A stretch of DNA of 51,547 nt from Hydrogenophilales bacterium 16-61-112 (GCA_002257045.1 NCHD01000015.1:1-51547), one strand, 5' to 3'. Shown: positions 32,902 to 43,340, counted from the first letter of the stretch. Notes: generated by a model not told the origin, from the letters alone. Program-made: numbers and translations.

Positions 32902-34904
32902 TGCGGATGGACATGCAGATGCTCTATCTTATCGTGCCGCTGGCGCCATTGCTGGGCGCGATCGTTGCGGGCTTTTTCGGCAAACTGATCGGCCGTACTC
33001 TGTCGCATGTCGTCGCCATCGCAGGGGTGGCTGTGTCGCTCGCCGCTTCGGTGCTGGTGTTTCAGGACGTGCTCGCCGGCCACACCTACAACGGTTCGGT
33101 CTACACCTGGATGGTGCTGGGCGATCTGCGCTTCGAGGTCGGTTTCTTGATCGATTCGCTGACCACCATGATGATGCTGGTGGTGACCTTCGTATCGCTG
33201 ATGGTACATATCTACACCATCGGCTACATGCACGACGACCCCGGCTACCAGCGTTTCTTCTCGTACATCTCGCTGTTCACCTTCTCGATGCTGATGCTGG
33301 TGATGAGCAACAACTTCCTTCAGCTGTTCTTTGGCTGGGAAGCGGTCGGTCTGGTGTCCTATCTGCTGATCGGCTTCTGGTACACCAAAGAGACAGCGAT
33401 CTACGCCAACCTCAAGGCCTTCCTGGTCAACCGCGTCGGCGATTTCGGCTTCATCCTTGGCATCGGTCTGGTGCTGGCGCATTTTGGTTCGCTCGATTAC
33501 GCGACGGTGTTTGCCAAAGCGCCTGAGTTGGCCAACGAAACAATTACGATCTGGTTCGATACGCCCTGGATGCTGATGAGCGTCATCGGCATCCTTCTAT
33601 TTATCGGCGCGATGGGCAAGTCGGCACAGTTTCCGCTGCACGTCTGGCTGCCCGATTCGATGGAGGGTCCGACGCCGATCTCGGCGCTGATCCACGCCGC
33701 GACGATGGTGACCGCAGGTATTTTCATGGTGGCCCGCATGTCGCCGCTGTTCGAACTGTCCGATACGGCACTCAGCTTCATCATGATCATCGGCGCGATC
33801 ACCGCGTTGTTCATGGGATTCCTTGGCATGGTGCAAAACGACATCAAGCGCGTGGTGGCCTATTCGACGCTGTCGCAGCTGGGCTACATGACGGTCGCGC
33901 TCGGCGCCTCCGCTTATTCTGTCGCAGTGTTCCATCTGATGACACACGCTTTCTTCAAGGCGCTGCTGTTCCTTGCCGCCGGTTCGGTCATCATCGCCAT
34001 GCACCACAATCAGGACATCCGCTACATGGGCGGCCTGAAGAAATACATGCCGATCACCTGGATTACTTCTCTGATCGGCTCGCTGGCCTTGATCGGCACG
34101 CCTTTCCTGTCGGGTTTTTATTCCAAGGAAAGCATCATCGAGGCGGTCAAGCTGTCGACCCTGCCGGGTGCCGACATTGCCTACTGGGCGGTGCTGATTG
34201 GCGTATTCGTCACCGCCTTTTATTCCTTCCGCATGTACTTCCTGGTGTTCCACGGCAAGGAGCGTTTTCACAACGCGCATCATCATGATGCTGACAGTCA
34301 CGGGCAGGATGATCATGGCCATCATGGTGGAACGCCGCACGAAACGCCGTGGGTGGTGACCGGCCCGCTGCTCGCACTGGCGTTGCCGTCACTGGCGATC
34401 GGCTACATGACCATCGAGCCGATGCTGTTTGGCGACTTCTTCGGCAACGCAATTTATGTCGCCGATCGCCATCCGGTGATGGTCGAGCTCAATCAGCATT
34501 TCCATGGCGCGATGGCGATGGGATTGCACGCGGTTACCACGCTGCCGTTCTGGCTGGCAGCCGCCGGCGTGGGGCTGTCGGCGTTCTTCTACCTCAAACG
34601 CCCGGATATTCCGGCGGCGATCCAGCAGCGTTTCAGCTTCATCCACAGCATGCTCGTCAACAAATACTGGTTCGATGAACTTTATAGCAAGCTGTTTGCC
34701 GGCGGCGCGCGTCTGCTGGGCGCTGGTCTGTGGCGTGGCGGCGACCAGGCCATCATCGACGGCGCGGTCAACGGCACTGCACGATTGGTCGAGCGCGCAG
34801 CCCGACTGCTGCGCGCCTTCCAGTCCGGCTATATCTACCATTACGCTTTCGCCATGCTGATCGGGGTGTTTGCCCTGGTGACCTGGTTTGCCCGGCTGAA
34901 CTGA
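32901..34904 (+). CDS. nuoL: NADH-quinone oxidoreductase subunit L
   Basis: The distal antiporter-like subunit (667 aa) with about 16 helices and a long lateral C-terminal helix. Signatures are LFFGWEAVGLVSYLLIGFWY near residue 145, the proton-channel lysine in MGKSAQFPLHVWLPDSMEGPTPISALIHAATMV near 240, and YSTLSQLGYM. A His-rich segment (HHHDADSHGQDDHGHHGG, near residue 460) lies in a loop before a late helix. Start is ATG 32901; a second ATG at 32907 is possible. Confidence 0.97.
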   Translation: MRMDMQMLYLIVPLAPLLGAIVAGFFGKLIGRTLSHVVAIAGVAVSLAASVLVFQDVLAGHTYNGSVYTWMVLGDLRFEVGFLIDSLTTMMMLVVTFVSLMVHIYTIGYMHDDPGYQRFFSYISLFTFSMLMLVMSNNFLQLFFGWEAVGLVSYLLIGFWYTKETAIYANLKAFLVNRVGDFGFILGIGLVLAHFGSLDYATVFAKAPELANETITIWFDTPWMLMSVIGILLFIGAMGKSAQFPLHVWLPDSMEGPTPISALIHAATMVTAGIFMVARMSPLFELSDTALSFIMIIGAITALFMGFLGMVQNDIKRVVAYSTLSQLGYMTVALGASAYSVAVFHLMTHAFFKALLFLAAGSVIIAMHHNQDIRYMGGLKKYMPITWITSLIGSLALIGTPFLSGFYSKESIIEAVKLSTLPGADIAYWAVLIGVFVTAFYSFRMYFLVFHGKERFHNAHHHDADSHGQDDHGHHGGTPHETPWVVTGPLLALALPSLAIGYMTIEPMLFGDFFGNAIYVADRHPVMVELNQHFHGAMAMGLHAVTTLPFWLAAAGVGLSAFFYLKRPDIPAAIQQRFSFIHSMLVNKYWFDELYSKLFAGGARLLGAGLWRGGDQAIIDGAVNGTARLVERAARLLRAFQSGYIYHYAFAMLIGVFALVTWFARLN

Positions 34905-34907
34905 CCC

Positions 34908-36386
34908 ATGGATTCCATACTTTCCCTCGTCATCTGGGTGCCCATCCTTGCCGGCGTAGTCGTGCTTGCTACCGGCTCTGACAAAAACGCAGTGCTGGCG
35001 CGCTGGCTTGCGCTGGCGGGTTCGCTCACCGGGCTGCTCGTTGCCATCCCGCTGTTGACAGGTTTCGATACCACGACTTCGGCGATGCAGTTTGTCGAAA
35101 AGTCCGCCTGGATTCCCGCGCTCAACATTCATTACCACCTGGGGGTCGACGGCATATCGATGCCGCTGATCCTGCTCAACAGCTTCATCACCGTACTGGT
35201 GGTCATCGCCGGCTGGCAGGTGATCCAGGACAAGGTCGCACAGTACATGGCGGCCTTTCTTATCATGTCCGGCCTCATCAACGGCGTGTTCGCCGCGCTT
35301 GACGGCATCCTGTTCTATGTCTTCTTTGAAGGTATGCTGATCCCGCTGTACCTGATTGTCGGCGTATGGGGAGGCCCCAACCGTGTGTACGCCGCCTTCA
35401 AGTTCTTTCTTTACACGCTCGCCGGCTCCCTGCTGATGCTGGTGTCGATGATTTATCTCTATTTCCAGTCCGGCGGCAGTTTCGATATCCAGACCTGGCA
35501 TGCCACCACGCTGGGCATGACGGCGCAGACGTTGATGTTCTTCGCCTTCCTGCTGGCCTTCGGCGTCAAGGTGCCGATGTGGCCGGTGCACACCTGGCTG
35601 CCCGACGCCCACGTCGAGGCGCCCACTGGTGGTTCGGTGGTGCTGGCAGCGATCACGCTCAAAGTCGGCGCCTACGGTTTCCTGCGTTTCATCCTGCCCA
35701 TCCTGCCGGATGCCAGTCATGAACTCGCCTGGTTCGTCATCGCGCTGTCGCTGATCGCCGTCGCCTACATCGGGCTGGTTGCGCTGGCGCAGTCCGACAT
35801 GAAAAAGCTCATCGCCTATTCATCGATTGCGCACATGGGCTTTGTCACCCTCGGCTTCTTCATGTTCAGCCCGCTCGGCCTCGAAGGCGGGCTGGTGCAG
35901 ATGATCTCGCACGGCTTTGTTTCGGCGGCGCTGTTCCTCTGCATTGGCGTCATGTACGACCGCCTGCATTCGCGCCAGATCAAAGACTACGGCGGACTGG
36001 TCAACAGGATGCCGGTGTTCGCCGCGCTGTTCATGCTGTTTGCCATGGCCAATGCCGGCTTGCCTGCCACCAGCGGCTTTGTCGGTGAGTTCATGGTCAT
36101 CATGGCTGCGACCCAGGTCAATTTCTGGTTCGCCTTCGTTGCCGCCTCCACCCTGATTCTCGGCGCGGCCTATACGCTGTGGATGTACAAGCGGGTGGTA
36201 TTCGGCCAGATCACCAACCCGCACGCCGAAGAACTCACGGATATCAACGCGCGTGAAACTCTGCTGCTCGGTGTACTTGCCGTTTGCGTCCTCGGCATGG
36301 GCCTGTATCCCAAACCCTTTACCGACGTGATGCACGTCTCCGTCGTCGATCTCCTGGCGCATGTCGCCCAGAGCAAACTGCCATGA
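34908..36386 (+). CDS. nuoM: NADH-quinone oxidoreductase subunit M
   Basis: The second antiporter-like subunit (492 aa, about 14 helices). It contains [21 protein letters not shown] with the conserved glutamate near residue 145, [20 protein letters not shown] near 225, and [18 protein letters not shown]. It starts 3 bases after nuoL and overlaps nuoN by 4 bases. Confidence 0.97.
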   Translation: MDSILSLVIWVPILAGVVVLATGSDKNAVLARWLALAGSLTGLLVAIPLLTGFDTTTSAMQFVEKSAWIPALNIHYHLGVDGISMPLILLNSFITVLVVIAGWQVIQDKVAQYMAAFLIMSGLINGVFAALDGILFYVFFEGMLIPLYLIVGVWGGPNRVYAAFKFFLYTLAGSLLMLVSMIYLYFQSGGSFDIQTWHATTLGMTAQTLMFFAFLLAFGVKVPMWPVHTWLPDAHVEAPTGGSVVLAAITLKVGAYGFLRFILPILPDASHELAWFVIALSLIAVAYIGLVALAQSDMKKLIAYSSIAHMGFVTLGFFMFSPLGLEGGLVQMISHGFVSAALFLCIGVMYDRLHSRQIKDYGGLVNRMPVFAALFMLFAMANAGLPATSGFVGEFMVIMAATQVNFWFAFVAASTLILGAAYTLWMYKRVVFGQITNPHAEELTDINARETLLLGVLAVCVLGMGLYPKPFTDVMHVSVVDLLAHVAQSKLP

Positions 36387-37822
36387 GTCTGAGTGCCTTC
36401 CTCCCCGCGCTACCGGAAATCTTCGTATTGGTGATGGTGTCGCTGATCCTCGTGATCGATGCCGCTGTCGACGACAGCAAGCGTTATCTCGCCTATGTGC
36501 TGTCGCTGGCCACCTTGGCGGGCGCAGCGTTTCTAACTGTGCGCGATCTGTCCACCATGCCGGTTCTGGCATTGAACGGTCTGTTCATCGACGATCCGCT
36601 GTCGGATGTGCTGAAACTGTTTCTTTATCTGACGGTTGCCGTCGTGCTGGTCTATTCGCGCGATTATTTACGTGCGCGCGGACTTTATAAGGGTGAATTT
36701 TTCGTGCTGGCGCTGTTCGCGCTGCTGGGCATGATGGTGATGGTGTCCGCCAGCCATTTTCTGACGCTGTATCTCGGCCTCGAGTTGCTGTCGCTGTCGC
36801 TCTACGCGATGGTCGCGCTGCAGCGCGATTCGAGCATCGCCACCGAGGCGGCGATGAAGTATTTCGTGCTGGGCGCGCTGGCATCCGGCATGTTGCTGTA
36901 CGGCATGTCGATGGTCTATGGCGTCACCGGATCGCTGGCACTGGGCGACATCGCCATCGCGTTGCAGGACGGCACCGACCTGCGCATCCCGCTGGTGTTC
37001 GGCATCGTTTTCATCGTCGCCGGACTCGCCTTCAAGCTCGGGGCCGTGCCGTTCCACATGTGGGTGCCCGACGTCTATCACGGTGCGCCCACCGCGATGA
37101 CGCTGTTCATCGGCAGCGCGCCCAAGATCGCCGCCTTCGCCTTCGTGATCCGCATCCTCGGCCAGGGGCTGGAATCGCAGGTGACCGAATGGCGCGACAT
37201 GCTGATTATTCTTGCCGTGCTGTCGATGGTGCTCGGCAACTTCGCGGCCATCGCGCAGAGCAACCTCAAACGCATGTTCGCCTATTCGACCATTTCGCAC
37301 ATGGGCTTCATGCTGCTCGGCATCCTGGCGGGCACGCAGAACGGCTACGGCAGTGCGATGTTCTACGTGCTGGTCTACGCGCTGATGAGCCTGGGTGGCT
37401 TCGGCATGATTCTCCTGCTGTCGCGCGCCGGTTTCGAGGCCGACCAGCTCGATGACTTCAAGGGCCTCAACCGCCGCAGCCCGTGGCTCGCTTTTCTGAT
37501 GCTGCTCTTGATGTTCTCCATGGCCGGCGTACCGCCGACCGTCGGCTTCTACGCCAAGCTGTCGGTGCTGCAGGCGGTGGTTGAACTCGGCTATGTCTGG
37601 CTGGCGGTGGCAGCGGTGCTGTTCTCGCTGGTAGGCGCGTTCTACTACCTGCGCATCGTCAAGCTGATGTATTTCGATGCGCCGCACGACACTACACCGA
37701 TCGCTCCCAGTGCTGATGCGCGACTTATCATGTCGGCCAATGGTCTGGCTGTGCTGGCACTCGGCATTCTGCCGCAGCCTTTGATGGCGATCTGCGTGCA
37801 CGCCATCGGCGCATCATTTTGA
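36383..37822 (+). CDS. nuoN: NADH-quinone oxidoreductase subunit N
   Basis: The third antiporter-like subunit (479 aa). It contains [20 protein letters not shown] near residue 130, [21 protein letters not shown] near 215 with the channel lysine, and [19 protein letters not shown] near 290. ATG 36383 overlaps the nuoM stop; the frame runs further upstream inside nuoM. It is the last nuo gene, followed by a hairpin and DUF2818. Confidence 0.97.
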   Translation: MSLSAFLPALPEIFVLVMVSLILVIDAAVDDSKRYLAYVLSLATLAGAAFLTVRDLSTMPVLALNGLFIDDPLSDVLKLFLYLTVAVVLVYSRDYLRARGLYKGEFFVLALFALLGMMVMVSASHFLTLYLGLELLSLSLYAMVALQRDSSIATEAAMKYFVLGALASGMLLYGMSMVYGVTGSLALGDIAIALQDGTDLRIPLVFGIVFIVAGLAFKLGAVPFHMWVPDVYHGAPTAMTLFIGSAPKIAAFAFVIRILGQGLESQVTEWRDMLIILAVLSMVLGNFAAIAQSNLKRMFAYSTISHMGFMLLGILAGTQNGYGSAMFYVLVYALMSLGGFGMILLLSRAGFEADQLDDFKGLNRRSPWLAFLMLLLMFSMAGVPPTVGFYAKLSVLQAVVELGYVWLAVAAVLFSLVGAFYYLRIVKLMYFDAPHDTTPIAPSADARLIMSANGLAVLALGILPQPLMAICVHAIGASF

Positions 37823-37847
37823 TTCAAGTACGGCTGAACTAACCCTT

Positions 37848-37869
37848 GCCGGAGCAGGTCTGCTCCGGC
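37848..37869 (+). other. Hairpin between nuoN and the DUF2818 gene
   Basis: A perfect 10-bp inverted repeat (GCCGGAGCAG, 37848-37857, and CTGCTCCGGC, 37860-37869) has only a 2-base loop, so the last pairs probably open. No T-run follows, so it is not a standard intrinsic terminator. It may protect the 3' end of the nuo message. Confidence 0.6.
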
Positions 37870-37893
37870 GTCAACTGGCATTTCGGATTTAAC

Positions 37894-38196
37894 GTGAACT
37901 TCTCGACCACCCTGCTGCTTATCCTGGCATTCATCGCCGCCAACCTGCCGTTCCTCGCCGAGCGTATTTTCTTTGTCGTCCAGCCCAAGGTCGGCAGCAA
38001 GAATGTCGCCTGGCGTTTGCTGGAGCTGGTGGTGATGTTTTTCGTGATAGGGGGCATCGCGCTGCTGCTGGAAGGCAAAATCGGCGATATCCATAAGCAG
38101 AACTGGGAGTTTTACGCGATCAATTCCGCGCTGTTCGTGGTGTTTGCCTATCCTGGATTTGTTTACCGCTATTTGTGGCGGCGGCGCGGCGGATAA
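37894..38196 (+). CDS. DUF2818 family membrane protein
   Basis: A protein of about 100 residues with three predicted membrane helices. The first contains LLLILAFIAANLPFLAERIFF, the typical DUF2818 motif (AANLPF-x-ER). The GTG at 37894 gives the normal family length. An upstream TTG (37846) is in frame, but it would translate through a perfect hairpin and add 16 unrelated residues. The gene regularly follows nuoN in Betaproteobacteria; its role is not known, though an association with complex I is a fair guess. Confidence 0.75.
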   Translation: MNFSTTLLLILAFIAANLPFLAERIFFVVQPKVGSKNVAWRLLELVVMFFVIGGIALLLEGKIGDIHKQNWEFYAINSALFVVFAYPGFVYRYLWRRRGG

Positions 38197-38230
38197 AGAC
38201 AGGGTTCACGAAACCTGCCGGGCCTGCACG

Positions 38231-38518
38231 CTACAAAAAGCAGAAAAAGAAACGACCTGCATCAAATTCCACCGCCAGCCGCGCGCTGCGATTCAATGCG
38301 TAATCCCATGACCCTTTTGTGGCACACCCTTCATGGCACTCGCTGACGCCCGCCGGGGATTCTAGATCGCGTTCGCGGTCATACCAGCTCAACAACATCG
38401 TTTCATCCCCCAGTTGCTGCTGCGCGATGGCCGTCGCCAGTTTCAATGCGGCGTTGAAATCGAGGCCGAGTTCGGCGGAGTCAAGTCGCAGAGTCTTCAT
38501 GCCCTTCAGGGTATTCAT
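38231..38518 (-). CDS. Small DUF5619-like (AF1514-type) protein coupled to mutS
   Basis: A 95-residue soluble protein. The ATG overlaps the mutS stop (ATGA on the minus strand), so it is translated from the mutS message. The recognisable core is [20 protein letters not shown] followed by [15 protein letters not shown], then VSECHEGC. This resembles the small AF1514-like domain as I remember it; the match has not been searched. No catalytic motif is identified and the function is unknown. A second ATG six codons in (MKTLRLDS) is an alternative start. Confidence 0.65.
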   Translation of the reverse strand: MNTLKGMKTLRLDSAELGLDFNAALKLATAIAQQQLGDETMLLSWYDRERDLESPAGVSECHEGCATKGSWDYALNRSARLAVEFDAGRFFFCFL

Positions 38519-41073
38519 GGCGAGGTGTCCGTCAGCGCTTTGAGCGAATACAGCATGTCCAGCGCCGCCTTCGGCGTAAGCGCATCGGGATCGATCTCGC
38601 GTAGCTGGTCGAGTGCGGGGTGCGGCGGCGGTTCGTCGTTTGGCAGGTGGGCGGCGAACAGGTCGCCTTGCGGGCCGGGTTGCAGTTGGGCGTCTTCGAG
38701 TTCGCGCAGGTGGCGGCGCGCGGCAGCAATGATGGGGCTCGGCACGCCGGCCAGGCGAGCGACCTGGATGCCGTAGCTTTGCGAGGCCGGGCCGTCTTCG
38801 ACCGCATGCAGGAATACCAGGTTGGCGCCGTGCTCCTTGGCGTCGAGGTGGACGTTGACGAGTTGTTTGTACTCGTTGGCAAGTTGGGTCAGTTCAAAAT
38901 AATGGGTGGCGAACAGGGTGAAGGCGCGCGTCGCACTGACCAGATGGCGCGCCACCGCCCACGCCAGCGCAAGGCCATCGAAGGTCGAGGTGCCGCGGCC
39001 GATTTCATCGAGTAGCACTAGGCTGATGGCGCTGGCGTTGTGCAGGATGTGCGCGGTTTCGGTCATCTCGACCATGAAGGTGGAACGCCCGCCGGCCAGG
39101 TCGTCTGAGGCGCCGATGCGGGTGAAAATCTGGTCGATGTCGCCGATTTTTGCCACGCTGGCGGGCACCCACAGGCCGCAGCAGGCCAGCAGCGTGATCA
39201 GCGCCACCTGCCGCATGTAGGTCGATTTGCCGCCCATGTTGGGGCCGGTGATCAGCAGCATCTGCCGCGCGCGCGTGAGCTGGACGTCGTTTTGAATGAA
39301 GTGCGCCACCTGTGCTTCGACCACTGGATGACGGCCGCCGCGGATGACAATGCCGGGCTCATCGCTGTAGTCGGGCGCACACAGCTTGAGCGTGTTGGTG
39401 CGTTCGGCCTGGCTTGCCAGCACGTCGATCTCGGCCAGTGCGGCGGCAATCGCCAGCAAATCCGGCACATGCGGCGTCAGCATCTCCAGCAAGGCTTCGA
39501 ACAACGCTTTCTCGCGTGCCAGCGCGCGATCCTGTGCCGACAGCGCCTTGTCTTCGAAGGCTTTGAGTTCCGGCGTGATGTAGCGCTCGGCGTACTTCAG
39601 GGTCTGGCGGCGGCGGTAATCGTCGGGGACGTTGTCCGACTGCGCGCGGCTGACTTCGATATAAAAGCCATGCACCCGGTTGTATTCGACTTTGAGGGTG
39701 CCGATGCCTGAGCGCGCGCGTTCGCGGGTTTCCAGTTCGAGCAAAAACGCGCCGGCGTCGCGCGTCAGTGCTCGCAGTTCGTCAAGGTTGGCATCGTAGC
39801 CGTCGGCGATGACGCCGCCTTCGCGCAGCACGCTGGCGGGCTCGGGCAGAACGGCGCGGGCGAGTAGTTCATGCAAATCGGGGCGCGCGGCGAGCGCAGC
39901 TTGTAGCGCCGTCAGGTGGGCACGGTCGTCCGGCAGCGTGGCGGCAAGATCGGGCAGTAGCGCGAGGGTGTCGCGCAGGCCGGACAAGTCGCGCGGCCGC
40001 GCGTTTTTCAGCGCGATGCGGCCGCTGATGCGTTCGACATCGGCGCAGCTTCTCAGCAGGCGGGTGAGGGTGGTGGCGGTGTCGGGCTGCTCCGCCAGTA
40101 CGCCGATGGCATCGCGCCGTCGGATCAGAACAGCGCGGTCGCGCAGGGGATGGTGCAGCCAGTGGCGCAGCAGGCGCGTGCCCATGCCGGTGGCAGTGGT
40201 ATCGAGCACCGACAGTAGCGTCGGCGACGCTTCGCCGCGCAGGGTTTCGGTGAGCTCCAGATTGCGTCGGGTGGCGGCGTCGAGTTGCACGAAGTCGCTG
40301 TCGCGCTCGGCGTGGATGCTCTGGATATGGGGCAGCGTGGTGCGTTGCGTGGTCTGGATGTAATCGAGCAGCGCGCCCGCCGCCGCCAGCGCGAGCGGCA
40401 GGTCGGCCACGCCGAATCCGCTGAGGTCGCGGCTGCCGAATTGCTGCGCCAGCCGGGTGTGTGCGCGGTCGGCGTCGAACTGCCACGGTGCGAGGCGGCG
40501 CACCGCGCAGGATGCGCCGCTTAGGGTGAAGTCGTCGGGCGCCAGGATTTCCGCCGGTCGCACGCGCGCCAGCAAAGCGGGCAGCGCGTTGGGGTGGATT
40601 TCGCTGACCTGAAACCGCCCGGCGGCCAGATTCAGCCAGGCGACGCCGACGCTTTCCGCGCGTGGGGCGATTGCAAGAATTAGGGTATCGCAGGTTTCGT
40701 CCAGCAGGCCCGAATCGGTCAGCGTGCCCGGGGTGACGATGCGCGCCACCTGGCGCTCGACCGGACCCTTGCTGGTAGCCGGGTCGCCAATCTGCTCGGC
40801 GATCACCACCGATTCGCCCAGTTTCAGCAGTCGCGCCAGATACTGCTCGGCGCTGTGATACGGCACGCCGGCCATCTTGATCGGGGTGCCTGCCGACGCA
40901 CCGCGCGTGGTGAGCGTGATGTTGAGCAGCCGCGACGCTTTTTCGGCGTCGTCGAAAAACAGCTCGTAAAAATCGCCCATGCGGTAAAACAGCAGCATGT
41001 CCGGGTTTTGCGCCTTGATGCCGAGGTACTGCTGCATCATCGGCGTATGAGTGAAGATTTCTTTATTACTCAT
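38515..41073 (-). CDS. mutS: DNA mismatch repair protein MutS
   Basis: Recognises base mismatches and small loops and recruits MutL. The 852-residue protein is full length: mismatch-binding domain with the Phe-x-Glu motif in [15 protein letters not shown] near residue 35, connector and lever domains, clamp, and a C-terminal ATPase with Walker [15 protein letters not shown] near residue 610, Walker [18 protein letters not shown], and [12 protein letters not shown]-terminal helix-turn-helix/dimerisation tail is present. ATG 41073 is preferred over an upstream in-frame TTG. It marks the right edge of the conserved core region. Confidence 0.97.
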   Translation of the reverse strand: MSNKEIFTHTPMMQQYLGIKAQNPDMLLFYRMGDFYELFFDDAEKASRLLNITLTTRGASAGTPIKMAGVPYHSAEQYLARLLKLGESVVIAEQIGDPATSKGPVERQVARIVTPGTLTDSGLLDETCDTLILAIAPRAESVGVAWLNLAAGRFQVSEIHPNALPALLARVRPAEILAPDDFTLSGASCAVRRLAPWQFDADRAHTRLAQQFGSRDLSGFGVADLPLALAAAGALLDYIQTTQRTTLPHIQSIHAERDSDFVQLDAATRRNLELTETLRGEASPTLLSVLDTTATGMGTRLLRHWLHHPLRDRAVLIRRRDAIGVLAEQPDTATTLTRLLRSCADVERISGRIALKNARPRDLSGLRDTLALLPDLAATLPDDRAHLTALQAALAARPDLHELLARAVLPEPASVLREGGVIADGYDANLDELRALTRDAGAFLLELETRERARSGIGTLKVEYNRVHGFYIEVSRAQSDNVPDDYRRRQTLKYAERYITPELKAFEDKALSAQDRALAREKALFEALLEMLTPHVPDLLAIAAALAEIDVLASQAERTNTLKLCAPDYSDEPGIVIRGGRHPVVEAQVAHFIQNDVQLTRARQMLLITGPNMGGKSTYMRQVALITLLACCGLWVPASVAKIGDIDQIFTRIGASDDLAGGRSTFMVEMTETAHILHNASAISLVLLDEIGRGTSTFDGLALAWAVARHLVSATRAFTLFATHYFELTQLANEYKQLVNVHLDAKEHGANLVFLHAVEDGPASQSYGIQVARLAGVPSPIIAAARRHLRELEDAQLQPGPQGDLFAAHLPNDEPPPHPALDQLREIDPDALTPKAALDMLYSLKALTDTSP

Positions 41074-41155
41074 TAAAATCAATTAGTTAATTTGTTTTAT
41101 GGTTCTTGATTGGGGCAAATTATGGGCAATTTGCACGGGTTTTTTCATGCCCTGC

Positions 41156-41242
41156 CAGAATCACCCTGAGCCTGACCAGCAGCGCGTTATCCAAGAACTG
41201 GGCCAATCCGACAATCAGGCTAATGTTGCTGTCGCACGCTGA
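41156..41242 (+). pseudogene. PaiB-type C-terminal fragment 1
   Basis: About 28 residues (QNHPEPDQQRVIQELGQSD then NQANVAVAR and a stop) match the C-terminal end of FMN-binding PaiB-type regulators. They closely resemble the end of the larger fragment at 41456-41836 (SQNRSPEDQWSVVEKLSQSS). No start or upstream domain is present. It is a gene remnant. Confidence 0.5.
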
Positions 41243-41245
41243 TGA

Positions 41246-41360
41246 TAAACCTTCGCCGTGGTTGGTCGATGAAAGCCGAGATTCGGCGCAACTGGTTGCT
41301 GATGCACTCATGATGGCGGTGTGGCAACGCGGCAAAAACCGGAAGCGGTCATGCATATCG
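41246..41360 (+). pseudogene. IS3-family transposase fragment
   Basis: Three short pieces in different frames spell the core of an IS3-type OrfB integrase: RRGWSMKAE (from 41254), AQLVADALMMAVWQRGK (about 41290-41339), and KPEAVMH (about 41337-41357). In intact elements these join as a continuous GWSMKAE...LVADAL...W-RGKP--V-H block in the rve domain. At least two frameshifts and loss of both ends show it is dead. It is not part of the element at the right edge of the window. Confidence 0.55.
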
Positions 41361-41457
41361 AGGCAGTCAGCGCCCCCAGCTTGACTCGCAGGAAGTCGCG
41401 CACCACCTGCGGCGAGGTCGGCGCTTCGCAGCCGCGCATCTGTCCTGCGAGCACAGG
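41353..41457 (-). pseudogene. RadC/JAB-domain fragment
   Basis: Read on the minus strand, about 35 codons include EAPTSPQVVRDFLRVKLGAL, which resembles the beginning of the RadC JAB domain (SPQAVRDYLRLKL-type). The expected continuation with the HxHPS metal site is missing. It abuts the PaiB fragment at 41456, so the join looks like a recombination scar. Confidence 0.4.
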
Positions 41458-41836
41458 ACCACATGCTTACGTTTCACCTTCGTGGTATTCATCGGCTGGT
41501 GTCCCACCGTGGAATTACGCGGTGGTTCAGCTACGCGGGATACCCCGGCTCATTGAAGGTGAGTCCGAGCTTGAGGCCTTGGTTGAGCAACTAACCCATG
41601 TTCATGAATCTCACTTGCCAAATCCATGGAAACCCAACCTTACGGGTGAACGCCGTTCAAAACTTCTCAACATGATTGAGGGCTTTGAAATCGAACTCAC
41701 GGATATTCAAGGCAAGTTCAAACTCAGCCAAAACCGTTCACCTGAAGACCAGTGGAGTGTTGTTGAAAAGCTGAGTCAGTCAAGCAACCAAACTGAGGTC
41801 GCAGTTGCAAAGCTCATGTCGGGCGCGACAAGTTAA
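41456..41836 (+). pseudogene. FMN-binding negative transcriptional regulator (PaiB-like), 5'-truncated
   Basis: About 126 residues of the C-terminal two thirds of a PaiB-family protein. GPHAYVSPSWY (FMN-binding region), then VPPWNYAVVQLRGIPRLIEG, followed by a segment with NPWKPNL, then GFEIELTDIQGKFKLSQNRS and a normal stop. The N-terminal part normally present (about 70-80 residues) is replaced by the RadC-like and IS-like remnants, although the frame stays open upstream to an ATG at 41321. Intact PaiB proteins have about 200-210 residues. Probably not functional. Confidence 0.7.
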
Positions 41837-41849
41837 ATCACCCATCCCC

Positions 41850-42329
41850 TTATAGCCCCAGTTCGCTAAGTCCAGGATGATCGTCAGGGCGCCGCCCCTG
41901 CGGCCAATGGAATTTCCGTTCCGCCTCCTTGATCGGTAGGTCATTGATGCTGGCAAAGCGACGTTGCATCAGCCCATTGTCATTGAACTCCCAATTTTCG
42001 TTGCCGTAGGAACGAAACCAATTGTCTGCGTGGTCACGCCATTCATAGGCGAAGCGGACGGCGATGCGCTTGTCTTCAAAAGACCATAGTTCTTTGATCA
42101 AACGGTACTCGATTTCCTTTTCCCATTTGCGGGTAAGGAACTGGACGATTTCTGCCCGGCCACGTGGAAACTCCGCGCGGTTGCGCCACTGGCTGTCGGG
42201 CGTATAGGCCATTGATACGCGTGTGGGATCGCGGCTGTTCCATCCGTCTTCGGCCATGCGCACTTTCTGGATTGCCGTCTCACGTGTGAACGGCGGAATG
42301 GGAGGGCGGACTTCCTGTTGGGTGTTCAT
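41850..42329 (-). CDS. DUF1348 (NTF2-like) family protein
   Basis: A 159-residue protein of the nuclear transport factor 2/SnoaL-like fold. Typical DUF1348 features are [22 protein letters not shown] near residue 15, then [40 protein letters not shown] and [21 protein letters not shown] near 110. AAGGAG precedes the ATG. No catalytic role is established. It is the last gene of the minus-strand GST-PNPOx-DUF1348 run. Confidence 0.85.
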   Translation of the reverse strand: MNTQQEVRPPIPPFTRETAIQKVRMAEDGWNSRDPTRVSMAYTPDSQWRNRAEFPRGRAEIVQFLTRKWEKEIEYRLIKELWSFEDKRIAVRFAYEWRDHADNWFRSYGNENWEFNDNGLMQRRFASINDLPIKEAERKFHWPQGRRPDDHPGLSELGL

Positions 42330-42358
42330 GCTTTACTCCTTGTGGTGGGTCGGGGTGA

Positions 42359-43339
42359 TCAGGTTGTCGTCCAACTGCCTGTGTTTGCCAGATAAGGCGA
42401 CAGCTGGGGTTCGCCCTTCCAGCGCAGGGGCAGTGAGGCAACAACATGCGTGACGTGCCGTATCGTTAATCGCAGCAGGCGTTCCGCACCGGCAAACGCA
42501 TTCAGTTCGGGGCCGTCGAAAATGATTTCGGCATCGGCTGCGATGTAGAGCACGTCGCCGCTTTCAATGTCGATGAAGAGCAGGCCCGCGCGCGGATTCA
42601 GCACGATGTTGCCTAGGGTGTTGAAGAAGCGGTTGCCGGAAAAGTCGGGGAGGGTCAGGGTGCGGTCGTTGTCTATGTGCACAAAACCGGGCTTGCCGCC
42701 GCGGTGCGATACGTCCACGCCGTGTGCAACCAAGGCATGAGACTGTGTGGTTGCATGATTGGCGCCGGGGTGGGCGGTGCCGATAAATAGCGTGTCTGCG
42801 CACGCGATGATTGGCCGGGATCGTTCATTCAGAGCGGTGGCGGTATGAACGGCCCCGGAACCTACGCGCTTCGCATATTCGGCTTGGCGCGCCTGGATAT
42901 ATTTGGGGCAGTTTCCAAAGCTTTGCTGGACGCCGACCAGCAGGCCGTCGTCGTCGATGTGCTTGACGATGCCGTTCATGCGATTGCGGCGGCGCGTATG
43001 CGGCTCGATCCCCAGCAGGGCGATGCTGGCGCCGACAATCAGGGTCGGGTGCAGTGGATCGTCGGCCGTGGGGCGGGCACGAATCAGCAGATGGTGAGCA
43101 TCGGGGCTGCCGATAAACCCAGGGGAGCCGACCAGGATGGAGGCCCAGGCTTGTCCCTCGGCATCCACGCTGCCCACGATGACAAACGGCAGTTGGGCAA
43201 AAAATGCCTGGTGCTGTTCGGTCATGAAGGGCCGGATCACGTGAGTTCCGAGTGCAGCCATGCGTTCACGCATACCCACTCGCACCTGCATCAGCCGTTC
43301 GCCTTCGTGAAACACCTCCAGACCATCCGGCGCGTTCAT
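42359..43339 (-). CDS. Pyridoxamine 5'-phosphate oxidase-like FMN-binding family protein
   Basis: A protein of about 326 residues with PNPOx-like split-barrel segments: QLPFVIVGSVDAEGQAWASILVG near residue 55 and GFVHIDNDRTLTLPDFSGNRFFNTLGNI near residue 220. Between them is a region with CPKYIQARQAEY. The ATG at 43339 follows the GST stop by one base, indicating translational coupling; an in-frame codon at 43357 is inside the GST gene. Members of this group are often annotated as flavin-binding oxidoreductases; the substrate is unknown. Confidence 0.8.
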   Translation of the reverse strand: MNAPDGLEVFHEGERLMQVRVGMRERMAALGTHVIRPFMTEQHQAFFAQLPFVIVGSVDAEGQAWASILVGSPGFIGSPDAHHLLIRARPTADDPLHPTLIVGASIALLGIEPHTRRRNRMNGIVKHIDDDGLLVGVQQSFGNCPKYIQARQAEYAKRVGSGAVHTATALNERSRPIIACADTLFIGTAHPGANHATTQSHALVAHGVDVSHRGGKPGFVHIDNDRTLTLPDFSGNRFFNTLGNIVLNPRAGLLFIDIESGDVLYIAADAEIIFDGPELNAFAGAERLLRLTIRHVTHVVASLPLRWKGEPQLSPYLANTGSWTTT

Positions 43340-43340
43340 G

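Noticed and set aside
34389-35720. Long minus-strand open frame (443 codons) opposite nuoL/nuoM
   Set aside because: The translation is low complexity (Gly, His, Asp, Glu rich), spans two real genes, and has no recognisable domain.
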